NCBI GenBank assembly: GCA_024401275.1
Contig: JAKSLJ010000012.1
Coordinates: 1 to 64,000 of the forward strand
DNA from: Bacteroidaceae bacterium
Lineage (GTDB): Bacteria > Bacteroidota > Bacteroidia > Bacteroidales > Bacteroidaceae
Direction of reading: 5' to 3'
Length of the DNA stretch: 64,000 nt
The first letter of the stretch is position 1. Each line of letters begins with the position of its first letter. The position numbers and the translations under genes are program-made. The notes under the pieces are model-generated. The model was given only the letters and a program-made list of their open reading frames with translations. It did no database searches and had not been told where the DNA came from. Of this stretch, positions 43,672 to 53,210 are shown piece after piece.

Positions 43672-44409
43672 TTAAAGCGGATCAATGTTCCACATGACAT
43701 GGCGGATTTGCTTCCTCCACCATGGCCAATCGTGGTCGGAATCATACCCCCAATAATCGAACCAGGCAGGAATGCCTTTCTGGCAGAGTATGGTATCAAG
43801 CTCGCGGGTAGAAGGAAGAGTGATGTCTTCCCAACGGCCCTGACCAATGGTTACGACAATCTTGTTCTTGCGATAATAATTTAGCCATGCGTGATCCTCT
43901 GGCATGTTTCGAAGGAAATCTATCGGCGAGTTGGCGTAGGTGAGTTCGTCGGCATAGAGAGGGAAGCTGTCGCTTGCGCTATAAAGACCAGACATGGCAA
44001 TGAGCGTGTCAAAGATGTCAGGACGACGGAAGAAGAAATTCGCAGCATGCATTGCACCCATGGAACAACCTGTCACCATGAATGTCTCCTGGTCCCAATA
44101 GCGGATGTTTGGCATCAGCTCATCAACGATGTAATGAAACCAGCGCTCTTGCTGCTCAATACGCCAGCGATTGTCGCCGCCTGTATTAGACCAAGTCTCC
44201 CAGTCGATTCCGTCAACGCAGATTACACGCAAGCGTCCTGCCTCTATCCAAGGCGAAAGTTCGTGAATCATGCCGCGATCGGCAAAGTCGTAGAAACGGC
44301 CGTCCTGCGAAGGGAAAGCTATCATGCCGTGGCCTTTATCGCCGAAGATTTTATACTCCATGTCGCGATTAAGGTTCTGGCTATACCATTTGTGATAAGT
44401 TACGTTCAT
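43672..44409 (-). CDS. Esterase-family alpha/beta hydrolase
   Basis: The product has 245 residues from MNVTYHKW at 44409; the longer frame would overlap the upstream gene. The fold follows the putative esterase (D-like) family: nucleophile Ser in TGCSMGAMHA, a late Asp and a His in SDHDWPWW. No signal peptide is present, so it is cytosolic. It lies 11 bp after an ATP-grasp gene and downstream of an S51-like peptidase gene, so all three are probably one operon. The substrate is unknown. Confidence 0.82.
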   Translation of the reverse strand: MNVTYHKWYSQNLNRDMEYKIFGDKGHGMIAFPSQDGRFYDFADRGMIHELSPWIEAGRLRVICVDGIDWETWSNTGGDNRWRIEQQERWFHYIVDELMPNIRYWDQETFMVTGCSMGAMHAANFFFRRPDIFDTLIAMSGLYSASDSFPLYADELTYANSPIDFLRNMPEDHAWLNYYRKNKIVVTIGQGRWEDITLPSTRELDTILCQKGIPAWFDYWGYDSDHDWPWWRKQIRHVMWNIDPL

Positions 44410-44420
44410 GATGCGGTGCC

Positions 44421-45617
44421 TTAAATGCGGTCGTAAATATCGGCAAGGAAGTTGTCCTTCTCCTGCTCTGTAGCAAACTGTGCGATATAAGTCTGGTTGC
44501 CCATTGCTGGCGCGAGAGCATCTGGCATACGGTCCCACTGCTTGAGTGCGTACTTGTATTTCTCCATCATTGCGTTATGGTCAAGACGATAAGCAACACC
44601 GTCGCGACGACCGGCAAAGACGCAGTAGTAGTTGTCAGGAGTGTTCGGCTGGTTGCTCTTGTCATAAACCACCATATCAGCCCAAATCTTATAGACATCA
44701 ACGGCATGAGCATAGTTAAGCATATCAGGAGTAAAGCCACCGCCTGGACGCATATTTACTTCAAGTGCAACGAAGTCGCCAACATTTCCAAGACCACGGT
44801 GAGCGCGATCGAGACGGAAGAACTCTAGATGGACAAAGCGGCTCTTTACATTGAACGCCTTGATAGTCTGGCGTCCCCAGAAGCGAAGGTTCTCATTCAT
44901 TTCCTTCTCTACATGATAAACAGAATCGAGGTTGTTTGCCACTATGTCGGCAATGGATGGCGGACAGATGCTCCATGACTCGAACAAAGGATTGCCATGA
45001 GAGTCGATGATGGCATCGTAATCGCAGATGTTTCCGGTAACGTATTCCTCTATTACATAGTCATTTACGTCCTTCACATTATTGAAGAACCACTCGAGGT
45101 CGGCATCGCTATTGAGCTTATATGTGCCGTTAGCTCCAACACCTACATCCGGCTTTGCAAAGATAGGATAACCAGCCTCACCAGCAAACCACTTCACTGG
45201 GTGGAAGCCCTCGCTCGCCTTAATCTGACGGGCAGTACGGATACCGCCCTGAGCGTAGAGTTTCTTCATCTCCGACTTCTCCTTGATATATCGGATGCTG
45301 TCGAGCTTGAGTCCGGTATTGATATTGAAGTCTGTACGGAGGCGCGCGTCCTGCTCAAGCCAATACTCGTTGTTTGACTCCAGCCAGTCGATACGACCGT
45401 GCTTCCAAGTGAAGAAAGCGCAAGCGCGATATACCTCGTCGTAGTTTTCAAGGCTGCTGACCTTAAAATACTCAGTGAGTGAGTTCTTGAGTTCAGGCTT
45501 CAGAGTGTCGTAAGCCTGGTCGCCGACGCCAAACACGCTGACGCCATTACTCTTGAGTGCAGCACAGAACTTCCATGCTGTATCTGGGAAGTTTGGGGAA
45601 ATATATACGAAGTTCAT
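44421..45617 (-). CDS. ATP-grasp family ligase
   Basis: This 398-residue protein has an N-terminal Rossmann-like domain (FVYISPNFPDTAWKF), an ATP-grasp fold (about 110-320; YPIFAKPDVGVGANGTY, DYVIEEYVTGNICDYDAI) and metal-binding residues in VALEVNMRPGGG. ATP-grasp enzymes join a carboxylate to an amine or thiol through an acyl phosphate. It sits between an S51-like peptidase and an esterase. A small-molecule or peptide ligase is likely; the substrates cannot be told. Confidence 0.85.
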   Translation of the reverse strand: MNFVYISPNFPDTAWKFCAALKSNGVSVFGVGDQAYDTLKPELKNSLTEYFKVSSLENYDEVYRACAFFTWKHGRIDWLESNNEYWLEQDARLRTDFNINTGLKLDSIRYIKEKSEMKKLYAQGGIRTARQIKASEGFHPVKWFAGEAGYPIFAKPDVGVGANGTYKLNSDADLEWFFNNVKDVNDYVIEEYVTGNICDYDAIIDSHGNPLFESWSICPPSIADIVANNLDSVYHVEKEMNENLRFWGRQTIKAFNVKSRFVHLEFFRLDRAHRGLGNVGDFVALEVNMRPGGGFTPDMLNYAHAVDVYKIWADMVVYDKSNQPNTPDNYYCVFAGRRDGVAYRLDHNAMMEKYKYALKQWDRMPDALAPAMGNQTYIAQFATEQEKDNFLADIYDRI

Positions 45618-45655
45618 AATGGGGATGAGCCCCTCAAGCTCCCCAAGGGGAGATA
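45618..45655. repeat. Short GC-rich palindrome upstream of the ATP-grasp gene
   Basis: GGGGATGAGCCCC and CTCCCC-AA-GGGGAG hairpins lie directly before the ATP-grasp start codon and belong to the C-run/G-run family. Confidence 0.5.
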
Positions 45656-45679
45656 TTAATAGCTTTGAGGGTATTATTG

Positions 45680-46432
45680 TTAGTTTTTGAGAGTGATCTT
45701 TGTAAGCCTTCCGTTCTTGAGGAGTTTGCGCTCATCGTCGGAACAGACATGGGTTATTCTGCCTTTATTTATTCGGAGAGCCTCGCCTCGTAGTTCGGTG
45801 ATTCCGTCTTTTATCAGGAAATAAGAACCGTCATTCAGGCAATAGATAGGATGTTGCTGACTGTCGGCGATGGCGATGTCCTTAATGATATGCTTGCCGG
45901 CAAGAACCATATCCTGCAAAGTCTGATAGTGCGGAAGGATATTCACGTCGGTGAGGGCAAGTCCCTTGCGATGATACTTATATTTTGGATCGAGCACTTC
46001 CTCGTCCATCTCTGGCGGAGAATAGACATTGTCAGCACAGTTCATTGAACCGGCACTGATGGTAAGCAGAACGCCGTCGAAGCGCTTGATGCGGGTTTTC
46101 AGTTTAATATCCTTCAGGAAATCGTTTTCCGTAGGAACATGTCCGCCGCAGATGAAAATGAAGTTTGCCTCGCTAAGCATACGCTCTGCCTGATCAACAG
46201 TTCGGCGGTCGAGAACTTCATAATGGTCAAATGCCAAATCGGCATTCTCGAAACATTCACGCACTTCCCACGCCATGCGGTCTGTTATCTCCACATCGTC
46301 AGGGAAGGACGAAATCATTACACAGCGGATAGGGTGAGTGAGGGCGGAACGGAGCTCGTCGATAAGGCCGTTCGCAGGGTTCAGGGCGCCTGCCCATCCT
46401 ATAGTATGGCTTGATGTTAGAAATAGAGTCAT
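45680..46432 (-). CDS. Peptidase S51 / class I glutamine amidotransferase-like protein
   Basis: This 250-residue protein matches the S51 family (dipeptidase E, cyanophycinase): FICGGHVPTEND carries the conserved Gly-Gly turn, and ISAGSMNC is the nucleophile elbow with catalytic Ser. A conserved His may be in NILPHYQTL. S51 enzymes act on Asp-containing peptides. It is the first gene of a probable three-gene operon with an ATP-grasp ligase and an esterase, suggesting a make-and-break cycle of a peptide-like compound. Confidence 0.82.
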   Translation of the reverse strand: MTLFLTSSHTIGWAGALNPANGLIDELRSALTHPIRCVMISSFPDDVEITDRMAWEVRECFENADLAFDHYEVLDRRTVDQAERMLSEANFIFICGGHVPTENDFLKDIKLKTRIKRFDGVLLTISAGSMNCADNVYSPPEMDEEVLDPKYKYHRKGLALTDVNILPHYQTLQDMVLAGKHIIKDIAIADSQQHPIYCLNDGSYFLIKDGITELRGEALRINKGRITHVCSDDERKLLKNGRLTKITLKN

Positions 46433-46447
46433 AGTTGTTTTTGGAAA

Positions 46448-46497
46448 GCCCGAAGGAAAAGCTTCGGGAACGGTGGCTTTTCGCGGGAACGGTGGCT
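46448..46497. repeat. Palindromic element, family C
   Basis: The hairpin CCCGAAG-GAAAAG-CTTCGGG is followed by GGGAACGGTGGCT twice (46466-46478 and 46485-46497). The inverted sequence, AGCC-CCGTTCCCGAAGC, lies inside rlmN at 61383-61411. It overlaps the last codon and stop of rsgA. Confidence 0.7.
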
Positions 46498-47533
46498 ATT
46501 CCGCTTCGCGATATTTGTTGTCATCGTCGTCCTCCATCATAGAGAGGTACGATTTGTAGCGGGATTCAGCAATATAGTGGTCTTCTATAGCACGGAGCAC
46601 AGCACAGCCAGGCTCGTGAGTGTGAGTGCAGTTGTTGAAACGGCAGTCGCGGGAGAAATGGAAGATTTCCTTGAAGTAAGAACTTATTTCCTCCGGTTTC
46701 ATGTCGAAAGAGCCAAAGCCTTTCACTCCAGGAGTGTCGATGAGCCAAGAGACCCCCTCTGAGACCTCCCCCAGCCCCTCCACAGGGAGGGGAGAAGACC
46801 CCACAGGGGGAGGATAGAGCCGTCCGGATGACACCTCCTCCCCTATGGGGAGGTCGGGAGGGGTCGGAAACGGGATCATCTCCGAGAAGGTTGTGGTGTG
46901 CTGGCCAAGATTGTAGGCATCGGAGATTTCTGATGTCTTTAGGTTGAGTCCTGGAATGAGAGAGTTGAGGAGAGTTGATTTTCCTACGCCCGAATTACCG
47001 GAAAAGAGCGAAATCTTGCCCTTGAGAACTTCCTTGAGTTTTTCAATGCCAAAGCCTGTCTGAGCAGACATTTGAATGCACTGATAGCCGATGGTTTCAT
47101 ACAGATTTACCATCATATCTTGATAGTGCTTCAGCTCGTCATCAAGGAGGTCCGTCTTGTTGAAAAGAAGAATCACCGGCACAGAATAAGCCTCTGCCGA
47201 TGCAAGAAAACGATCTATAAAAGTAGTGGATGTTTCCGGATTGGCTACAGTTACCACAAGGCACGCCTGATCGACATTGGCTGCAAGAATATGACTCTGC
47301 TTGGAGAGGTTTATAGACTTGCGGACAATGTAATTGCGGCGGTCGTGAATCTTATTGATAAAAGCCGTACCCTCCTGATTGCGAACGATTTCCACATGGT
47401 CGCCCACAGCCACAGGGTTGGTGCTTTTAATACCTTTTAGGCGAAAGTTACCCTTAATCTTACAGTCCACGGTCTCACCGCTCTCAGTGAGAACGGTGTA
47501 CCATGAACCTGTGTTCTTTATTACTAAATTCAC
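46496..47533 (-). CDS. rsgA: Ribosome small-subunit GTPase RsgA with a repeat insertion
   Basis: This 345-residue circularly permuted GTPase assists late 30S ribosome maturation. An OB-fold (1-75) is followed by the GTPase domain with G4 NKTD, G1 [10 protein letters not shown] and G3 DTPG, then a zinc-binding C-terminal region ([16 protein letters not shown]). Between the HTTTFSEM switch region and WLIDTPG there are about 38 extra residues (about 223-261), rich in Pro and Gly, encoded by a GC-rich palindromic repeat (46751-46865). Without them the length fits the usual ~305 residues. It directly follows frr. Confidence 0.93.
   Translation of the reverse strand: MNLVIKNTGSWYTVLTESGETVDCKIKGNFRLKGIKSTNPVAVGDHVEIVRNQEGTAFINKIHDRRNYIVRKSINLSKQSHILAANVDQACLVVTVANPETSTTFIDRFLASAEAYSVPVILLFNKTDLLDDELKHYQDMMVNLYETIGYQCIQMSAQTGFGIEKLKEVLKGKISLFSGNSGVGKSTLLNSLIPGLNLKTSEISDAYNLGQHTTTFSEMIPFPTPPDLPIGEEVSSGRLYPPPVGSSPLPVEGLGEVSEGVSWLIDTPGVKGFGSFDMKPEEISSYFKEIFHFSRDCRFNNCTHTHEPGCAVLRAIEDHYIAESRYKSYLSMMEDDDDNKYREAE
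46751..46865. repeat. C-run/G-run palindromic element inside rsgA
   Basis: The ends are inverted (GACCCCCTC at 46751 and GAGGGGTC near 46865), with internal CCTCCCC/GGGGAGG pairs. The frame stays open across it. It is related to the elements in rlmN and in the last gene. Confidence 0.85.
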
Positions 47534-48094
47534 TTAGATTGTCATTATTTCCTTATGCTTAGCTTCGAGCATGTCCTCAAGCTTCTTGATAAACTTGTCG
47601 TGAAGCTTCTGGAGATCGCTCTCAGCATCCTTCTCAAGGTCTTCTGAAAGACCGTCCTTGATAGCCTTCTTGAGCTTATCCTTGATGTCAGCGCGAACGT
47701 TGCGCACCTCCACCTTAGCCTTCTCAGCAATCTGACCACACTGCTTAGCGAGTTCCTTACGGCGCTCTTCTGTAGGCTGTGGAATACCAAGGCGGATAAT
47801 CTCGCCATTGTTTTCAGGAGTGATGCCCACGTTCGAGTCCATGATTGCCTTCTCAATGTCGCGGATAACCTTCTTGTCCCATGGCTTGATAGCAATGGTG
47901 CGAGCATCTGGACAAGACACATTTGCAACCTGATTGAGCGGTACCATCTGACCGTAAGAAGGAACACGAACGCCGTCAAGGATTGCCACATTAGCACGTC
48001 CGGCGCGGATTCTTGCAAGCTGTTCATCGAGGAACATAGCGGCCATTTCCATTCTTTCAGAAGCGTCCGCGAGAGTCTGTTTAACGTCTATCAT
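47534..48094 (-). CDS. frr: Ribosome recycling factor
   Basis: This 186-residue protein matches RRF: GRANVAILDGVRVPSYGQMVPLNQVANVS, TIAIKPWDKKVI, LGIPQPTEERRKEL and VRNVRADIKDKLKKA. It splits post-termination ribosomes together with EF-G. Its stop directly abuts the rsgA start, so the two ribosome-related genes are coupled. Confidence 0.97.
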   Translation of the reverse strand: MIDVKQTLADASERMEMAAMFLDEQLARIRAGRANVAILDGVRVPSYGQMVPLNQVANVSCPDARTIAIKPWDKKVIRDIEKAIMDSNVGITPENNGEIIRLGIPQPTEERRKELAKQCGQIAEKAKVEVRNVRADIKDKLKKAIKDGLSEDLEKDAESDLQKLHDKFIKKLEDMLEAKHKEIMTI

Positions 48095-48250
48095 AAGAGG
48101 TTGTATATAAGTTTATATTAGTTCGTTTATGGGTTTTTGCTTTGCAAAATTATTAAAAATCTTTGAAAACCGAAAAGTATTTGCCATTTTTCTGCAAAAA
48201 AAGCGAAATAAAAAAAAGAAATCGGCAGTTTCCTACCGATTTCATGGCTG

Positions 48251-48321
48251 TTGGACTAGGCGGATTCGAACCACCACAAACAGAACCAAAACCTGTTGTG
48301 CTACCATTACACCATAGTCCA
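48251..48321 (-). tRNA. tRNA-Gln (anticodon TTG)
   Basis: On the minus strand, acceptor arms TGGACTA and TAGTCCA pair over 7 bp. The D arm (GTGTAATGGTAGCAC), the anticodon stem ACAGG/TCTGT with loop TTTTGGT, and the T arm with GGTTCGAATCC are all present. The anticodon is TTG, for Gln. The 3' CCA is not encoded. Confidence 0.95.
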
Positions 48322-48505
48322 ATCACGAGGTGCATAGTGCGACAAAGCGCATTTTGCGGCTGCAAAGTTAGTAAAAATACACAATTTCTCGTTTGCAGCC
48401 AGCCTAATATTTAAGCAATCTTGATTATTGTCATTTTTCCGCGTAATCAAGTTTCACGACGATGACGCGAATGTTATAATATAAATAATGTGTCTCATAG
48501 CGGGT

Positions 48506-49327
48506 TTAGTACGACTCTTCCATCGTTGGGAAGCTCTTTTCTTTTACATCCGTAATATAAGAGCCGATAGCATCTGTCATGATGGCATTGAGGTCAGCAT
48601 AACGACGGAGGAACTTTGGTGAGAACCCCTTTGTCATTCCGAGCATGTCAGCAACAACAAGCACCTGACCATCAGTATCAGGACCAGCGCCGATGCCGAT
48701 TGTAGGGCAAGATACAGCCTCGGTAACTTCCTTTGCAAGGGCTGCAGGAACCTTCTCAAGCACGATGCCAAAGCAGCCTGCTTCGTCAAGGAGTTTCGCA
48801 TCAGCAAGAAGCTTTGCAGCCTCAGCATCTTCCTTGGCACGAACTGCATAAGTACCAAACTTATTGATACTCTGCGGAGTAAGTCCAAGATGACCCATCA
48901 CCGGAATACCTGCATCAAGAATGCCTTTTACGGTATCGACAATCTCCTCGCCACCTTCAAGTTTCAGTGCGTCGCATCCGCTCTCCTTCATTATCTGAAT
49001 AGCATTGCGAACACCTTCCTTACGGTCTATCTGATAAGAACCGAAAGGCATATCGCAAATCACGAGCGCACGCTTGGCAGCCTTGCCAACAGACTTTGCG
49101 TGGTAAATCATCTGCTCTACTGTAATAGGGAGAGTAGTAGCATTACCAGCCATTACATTACTTGCCGAGTCGCCTACAAGAATGCAGTCTATGCCGGCAG
49201 CATCAACGATAGATGCAATTGTATAATCATAAGAGGTGAGCATGGAAATCTTCTCGCCACGGAGTTTCATTTCCTTAAGTCTGTGAGTAGTGACTTTACG
49301 AGCGTCACTAACCAAATATTGTGCCAT
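48506..49327 (-). CDS. panB: 3-methyl-2-oxobutanoate hydroxymethyltransferase
   Basis: This 273-residue TIM-barrel enzyme makes ketopantoate from 2-oxoisovalerate and methylene-tetrahydrofolate. Motifs include [31 protein letters not shown] (Mg site), [14 protein letters not shown] and the catalytic Glu in FGIVLEKVP. It is the first step towards pantothenate; panC and panD lie about 2.6 kb away on the other strand. Confidence 0.96.
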   Translation of the reverse strand: MAQYLVSDARKVTTHRLKEMKLRGEKISMLTSYDYTIASIVDAAGIDCILVGDSASNVMAGNATTLPITVEQMIYHAKSVGKAAKRALVICDMPFGSYQIDRKEGVRNAIQIMKESGCDALKLEGGEEIVDTVKGILDAGIPVMGHLGLTPQSINKFGTYAVRAKEDAEAAKLLADAKLLDEAGCFGIVLEKVPAALAKEVTEAVSCPTIGIGAGPDTDGQVLVVADMLGMTKGFSPKFLRRYADLNAIMTDAIGSYITDVKEKSFPTMEESY

Positions 49328-49367
49328 AAAGATTTTTCAGATAGTTTATAAATATGTTTTTACAAAT

Positions 49368-49389
49368 AACGCGGCCTTAAGACCGCGTT
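49368..49389 (-). terminator. Terminator of the DUF4270 gene
   Basis: AACGCGG and CCGCGTT form the stem; on the minus strand it is followed by an AT-rich stretch including a short T-run near 49360. It lies 47 bp past the stop. Confidence 0.65.
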
Positions 49390-49435
49390 AATTAAGTTTC
49401 TATTATTCAGTTAATTACGTTCCTATTATTCTGAA

Positions 49436-50941
49436 TTATTCCGACATTCGGGTATAAACCACGGACATCTTCGTTTGCTGTAAAGGATTGGCACCACCCA
49501 CAAGTTTCACTGAGCTTAGTGCCATATTGTGATATATTGCAGAGACGGTAGAACCCGAACCGCTTGAAGATGAGCTTGAAGTAACAGTTACGCTAACAGG
49601 CACAAGAGCCACCTTGTTCCAGTTTTCGCCTGCTTTTCCGCTCTTTTTCAGAGAGTTCATATAGGCTACCATTCCGGCAAAATTATCAAATGTGTATGAG
49701 TTTGTTGACGAAGAGTAGGTAGCAAGGAAGGCGGTACGGCCATTAGTGAGCTTTTTCTCATTGAAGAATGTCTGCACACTGTCAGCAGGAATCATCAGCA
49801 AATACTGTGGTGCTGAATATGTATTGCCGTTGAAGCCTTCAGAATTCATGCACTGAAGAGTAACCTTTGCCTTGCTAAGACTGTCTCTTTCGTGATTATA
49901 CATAATCTCATCAACAGGGATTGACATCTCTGTATAGAGTCCTGCCGGAGTCTTCAGATAAGTGCAAGAATTGTCTGAAGCAAGCTGTTGCAGCGCATTG
50001 TTGTCGGTTTCAATGAAAGAAGTCTGCAAAACCTCGTCTGTTCCATAGAAAGTTGTAGCACCCTTGCGCTCAGGAACAGTATCACAGTCAAAGTAGCGGA
50101 AAGTTACATTCATGCTGGTACCAGCAATCGTAGCCATTGCGCCCTCACCATTATCAACTGTTATGTACATGCCGTGGCAGACCTTGTAGTTGAACTTATT
50201 GAAGTTACTGAAAGCATCATCATTCTTATCCTGCTTGCTCTGATAATAGCGGCGCATGAGATAAGTACCGTAGTTCTTATAGGTCTTTCCGTCGCGAGTA
50301 TATTCATTGTTGAGCGGAATCTTGAAAAATGTGGTATAGCCCGAAGAATTTACCGTTGCGCTATCAACAGTCTGATCAGCCATAGTGAACGACATTGACT
50401 GCAAAGGATTGTTCACATCTACATATCCTTCCTTTATCGGGTCAAAGTCTGACTTATAGACTGTACCGTCAGGAATAGGCTTCAGCAACTCATAAACCTT
50501 CAAGTGAAGTGGCTGGAGAGAGTCGCCAATAAGCTGATCCGGATAAATATAGAAGTATGTGTCATCGGCTATGACCTGATCAATTGGAATATGCGCTGGC
50601 TTTCCAAGATCGGCGTATGATGTTGAAAGGCTGCGGATAGAGTCCAGTTCAGGAAAGAGATTTCCATCGAGAATAAAGAACTGCGTCGAATAACTGCCAC
50701 GAATAGCTGCGCCGGTGTCATAGTCGCGAATACATCCGAGATTTGCTTTGGCACTTCTCGCCTGTACCGCTCCGAGCATCTTTGTCTGAGAATGCACAAG
50801 GAATGTATCCGCCTTGATAGTGAAGTTATCCATGTTGCCCGCGAGTCCAGAGCCTATATCGTCAGTGGTTTCATCGCATGAAGTGGCACAGAACAGTGCG
50901 GCAACAAACAATATGAGTGTTGAAAATTTAAAGCGATTCAT
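49436..50941 (-). CDS. DUF4270 lipoprotein
   Basis: This 501-residue lipoprotein (Cys22 in ATSCDE) matches DUF4270 with its long beta-rich body (IGDSLQPLHLKVYEL, IPLNNEYTRDGKTY, ILMIPADSVQTFFNE-type motifs). Function is unknown. Its start overlaps the end of the glycogen synthase-like gene by 14 bp, so both are probably one operon; this pair next to panC is common in Bacteroidales. Confidence 0.82.
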   Translation of the reverse strand: MNRFKFSTLILFVAALFCATSCDETTDDIGSGLAGNMDNFTIKADTFLVHSQTKMLGAVQARSAKANLGCIRDYDTGAAIRGSYSTQFFILDGNLFPELDSIRSLSTSYADLGKPAHIPIDQVIADDTYFYIYPDQLIGDSLQPLHLKVYELLKPIPDGTVYKSDFDPIKEGYVDVNNPLQSMSFTMADQTVDSATVNSSGYTTFFKIPLNNEYTRDGKTYKNYGTYLMRRYYQSKQDKNDDAFSNFNKFNYKVCHGMYITVDNGEGAMATIAGTSMNVTFRYFDCDTVPERKGATTFYGTDEVLQTSFIETDNNALQQLASDNSCTYLKTPAGLYTEMSIPVDEIMYNHERDSLSKAKVTLQCMNSEGFNGNTYSAPQYLLMIPADSVQTFFNEKKLTNGRTAFLATYSSSTNSYTFDNFAGMVAYMNSLKKSGKAGENWNKVALVPVSVTVTSSSSSSGSGSTVSAIYHNMALSSVKLVGGANPLQQTKMSVVYTRMSE

Positions 50942-51728
50942 AGAATTTCATGTAAGTATCAGCAATCTCGTCCTCTGCAACCTGCTTGTCGAGAATAGGT
51001 TTCTCTGTAGCTTTTGCATAATCAACGAGTTCGCCATCTATATCTTTTCCGGCCAAAACAATGGCATCGGAATAGTCCATAGCAAGTTTCTCAAGTTCGG
51101 TGAAATTGAATTCTTTCGAATAAGGCTTCAGCACGGACTGACGCACGCCCTTGAATTCAATGGTCTTCTTGAAAGTAGGTGCGATGCCGTTTTGGAGTTC
51201 GTTCTTGAAGAGAGACGTTACAACCTTTGCCTCCTTGAAGGCAGGATCCTCACTGAACGAGCGCTTTATGTACATTGGTACAAGCGCACTCATCCATCCC
51301 TGGCAATGGATTATGTCCGGAGTCCAGCGGAGCTTCTTGATGGTCTCCAGCACGCCACGAGCAAAGAACACAGCGCGTTCTGCATTGTCGGCATACTCTT
51401 TGCCCTCCTCGTCAAAAGCCATCTTGCGTCCAGAGAAGAAGTCATCGTTGTCAATGAAATAGACCTGGATGCGGGTTTGAGGTATTGAAGCCACTTTAAT
51501 GATGAGCGGATGGTCGGTTTCGTCGATAATAATCATTATGCGCGAAAGTCGGATGACCTCATGGAGCTGACCACGTCTTTCGTTTACGTGTCCCCATTTT
51601 GGCATGAAGGATCTTACTTCACAACCACTTTCCTGGATAGCGCGTGCAACGTTTGTGCCGAGAACCGACATTTCGGTCTCGTCCACATAAGGAGTCATCT
51701 CCTGGTTTATGTAAAGAACTTTCTTCAC
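50928..51728 (-). CDS. Glycogen synthase N-terminal-domain-like protein
   Basis: This 266-residue protein matches only the N-terminal (GT5) half of glycogen/starch synthase: YINQEMTPYVDETEMSVLG, RSFMPKWGHVNERRGQ, VYFIDNDDFF, DIIHCQGWMSALVPMYI. The C-terminal ADP-glucose-binding half is absent, and the usual KTGGL motif is replaced by DETEM, so synthase activity is doubtful. Divergent from panC. A binding or regulatory role is possible. Confidence 0.82.
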   Translation of the reverse strand: MKKVLYINQEMTPYVDETEMSVLGTNVARAIQESGCEVRSFMPKWGHVNERRGQLHEVIRLSRIMIIIDETDHPLIIKVASIPQTRIQVYFIDNDDFFSGRKMAFDEEGKEYADNAERAVFFARGVLETIKKLRWTPDIIHCQGWMSALVPMYIKRSFSEDPAFKEAKVVTSLFKNELQNGIAPTFKKTIEFKGVRQSVLKPYSKEFNFTELEKLAMDYSDAIVLAGKDIDGELVDYAKATEKPILDKQVAEDEIADTYMKFYESL

Positions 51729-51770
51729 CGTAGAATGATTTTTGCGTAGTTAAAAAGATAATTATCGCTG

Positions 51771-51778
51771 CAAAGTTA
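51771..51778 (-). promoter_or_regulatory. Likely -7 box upstream of the GT5-like gene
   Basis: It reads TAACTTTG on the minus strand, 43 bp before the start codon. No clear -33 box is seen. Confidence 0.45.
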
Positions 51779-51948
51779 ATAAAAAACAGTGAAAATAAGT
51801 CATTTTTTTTGATGTTTTTACAAAAACCTCCCTTTTTAATGACTCTTTTTAACACTTTCTCTTCCTTAATTCATAAAAAAGTGCTTATTTTGCACTCCAA
51901 ATGCACACTTACTTTACAAAGTAAGTCGAAAAAACAAAGTTTAGAAAA

Positions 51949-52797
51949 ATGATTGTATTCAATACTGTTGTTGACTTGCAGAACGCACTTTTTGCCGACC
52001 GCAAGGCTAGCAAGAAGGTTGGTATGGTGCCTACAATGGGCGCACTTCACGAGGGCCACGCATCGTTAGTAAAGCGTTCTGTGGCAGAAAACGACATCAC
52101 TGTCGTGTCGGTTTTCCTGAATCCGACACAGTTCAATGACCCAAAAGATCTGGAAAGATATCCACGCACACTTGATGCCGACTGCGAGCTCCTTGATGCT
52201 TGCGGCGCGACATACGTGTTCGCTCCTTCCGTAAAGGAGATGTACCCAACAGAAGATACTCGCAAGTTCGAATATCCTCCGGTATCTACCGTCATGGAAG
52301 GTGCTCATCGCCCAGGTCATTTCAATGGCGTTTGCCAGGTTGTCAGCAGACTGTTCTACATTGCAAAGCCTGACCGAGCATACTTCGGCGAAAAGGATTT
52401 CCAGCAGATTGCCGTAGTGAAAGCCATGGTAAAGCACCTCGGAATAAAGGTTGAAATTGTAGAATGTCCTATTATCCGCGAAGAAAACGGACTCGCAAAA
52501 TCTTCACGCAACTCCCTTCTTGCCGATGACGAGAAGGCTATTGCGCCAAAGATTTACGAAACAATGAAGGATAGCCTCGACTACGCCAAGAGCCACACCG
52601 TAAAGGAAACTCTCGACTATGTGGTGGAGAACATCAATTCCGTTGATGGACTTGAAGTGGAATACTACTCTATCGTCAATGGCGACACGCTCCTTGATGT
52701 CAACGACTGGAAGGAAGCGTCTCACGTGGTAGGTTGTATCACTGTTTATTGCGGAAAGAAACCAATCCGACTTATAGACCATATCAGATACATCTAA
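51949..52797 (+). CDS. panC: Pantoate-beta-alanine ligase
   Basis: This 282-residue enzyme has the nucleotidyltransferase HxGH motif (PTMGALHEGHASL), FLNPTQFND, RPGHFNGVCQVVSRLF, FGEKDFQQ and a KSSRNSLL-type KMSKS equivalent. It joins pantoate and beta-alanine with ATP. It is followed by panD. Confidence 0.97.
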   Translation: MIVFNTVVDLQNALFADRKASKKVGMVPTMGALHEGHASLVKRSVAENDITVVSVFLNPTQFNDPKDLERYPRTLDADCELLDACGATYVFAPSVKEMYPTEDTRKFEYPPVSTVMEGAHRPGHFNGVCQVVSRLFYIAKPDRAYFGEKDFQQIAVVKAMVKHLGIKVEIVECPIIREENGLAKSSRNSLLADDEKAIAPKIYETMKDSLDYAKSHTVKETLDYVVENINSVDGLEVEYYSIVNGDTLLDVNDWKEASHVVGCITVYCGKKPIRLIDHIRYI

Positions 52798-52868
52798 TCA
52801 AGTTATCGGATATACAAACCAAGATATCTGATATATAAAAAGTTGAAGACAAACAACTAAATACAGAA

Positions 52869-53210
52869 ATGCAGATAGAAGTTTTGAAGAGTAAGTTGCA
52901 CTGTGTGCAGGTAACAGAAGCAAACCTGAACTACATGGGCAGCATAACAATAGACGAAGATCTTATGGACGCGGCAAACCTGATTGCCGGAGAGAAGGTG
53001 GCTATTGTGAACAACAATAACGGCGAACGCTTTGAAACATACATCATCAAGGGCGAACGCGGCTCCGGCTGCATCTGCCTCAATGGCGCAGCTGCTCGTA
53101 AATGCCAGGTTGGCGATACGGTAATCATCATGTCGTATGCACTGATGGACTTTGAAGAGGCAAAGAGTTTCAAACCGTGGGTGGTATTCCCTGAGAACAA
53201 CAAGGTATGA
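52869..53210 (+). CDS. panD: Aspartate 1-decarboxylase
   Basis: This 113-residue proenzyme self-cleaves at Gly24-Ser25 (NYMGSITID) to form the pyruvoyl cofactor; [11 protein letters not shown] and INGAAAR-like ([13 protein letters not shown]) motifs are present. It supplies beta-alanine to PanC. It overlaps the next gene by 4 bp (ATGA). Confidence 0.97.
   Translation: MQIEVLKSKLHCVQVTEANLNYMGSITIDEDLMDAANLIAGEKVAIVNNNNGERFETYIIKGERGSGCICLNGAAARKCQVGDTVIIMSYALMDFEEAKSFKPWVVFPENNKV

Noticed and set aside
44410-44538. Longer start for the esterase gene at 44538
   Set aside because: It would overlap the ATP-grasp gene by over 100 bp and adds residues unlike the family.
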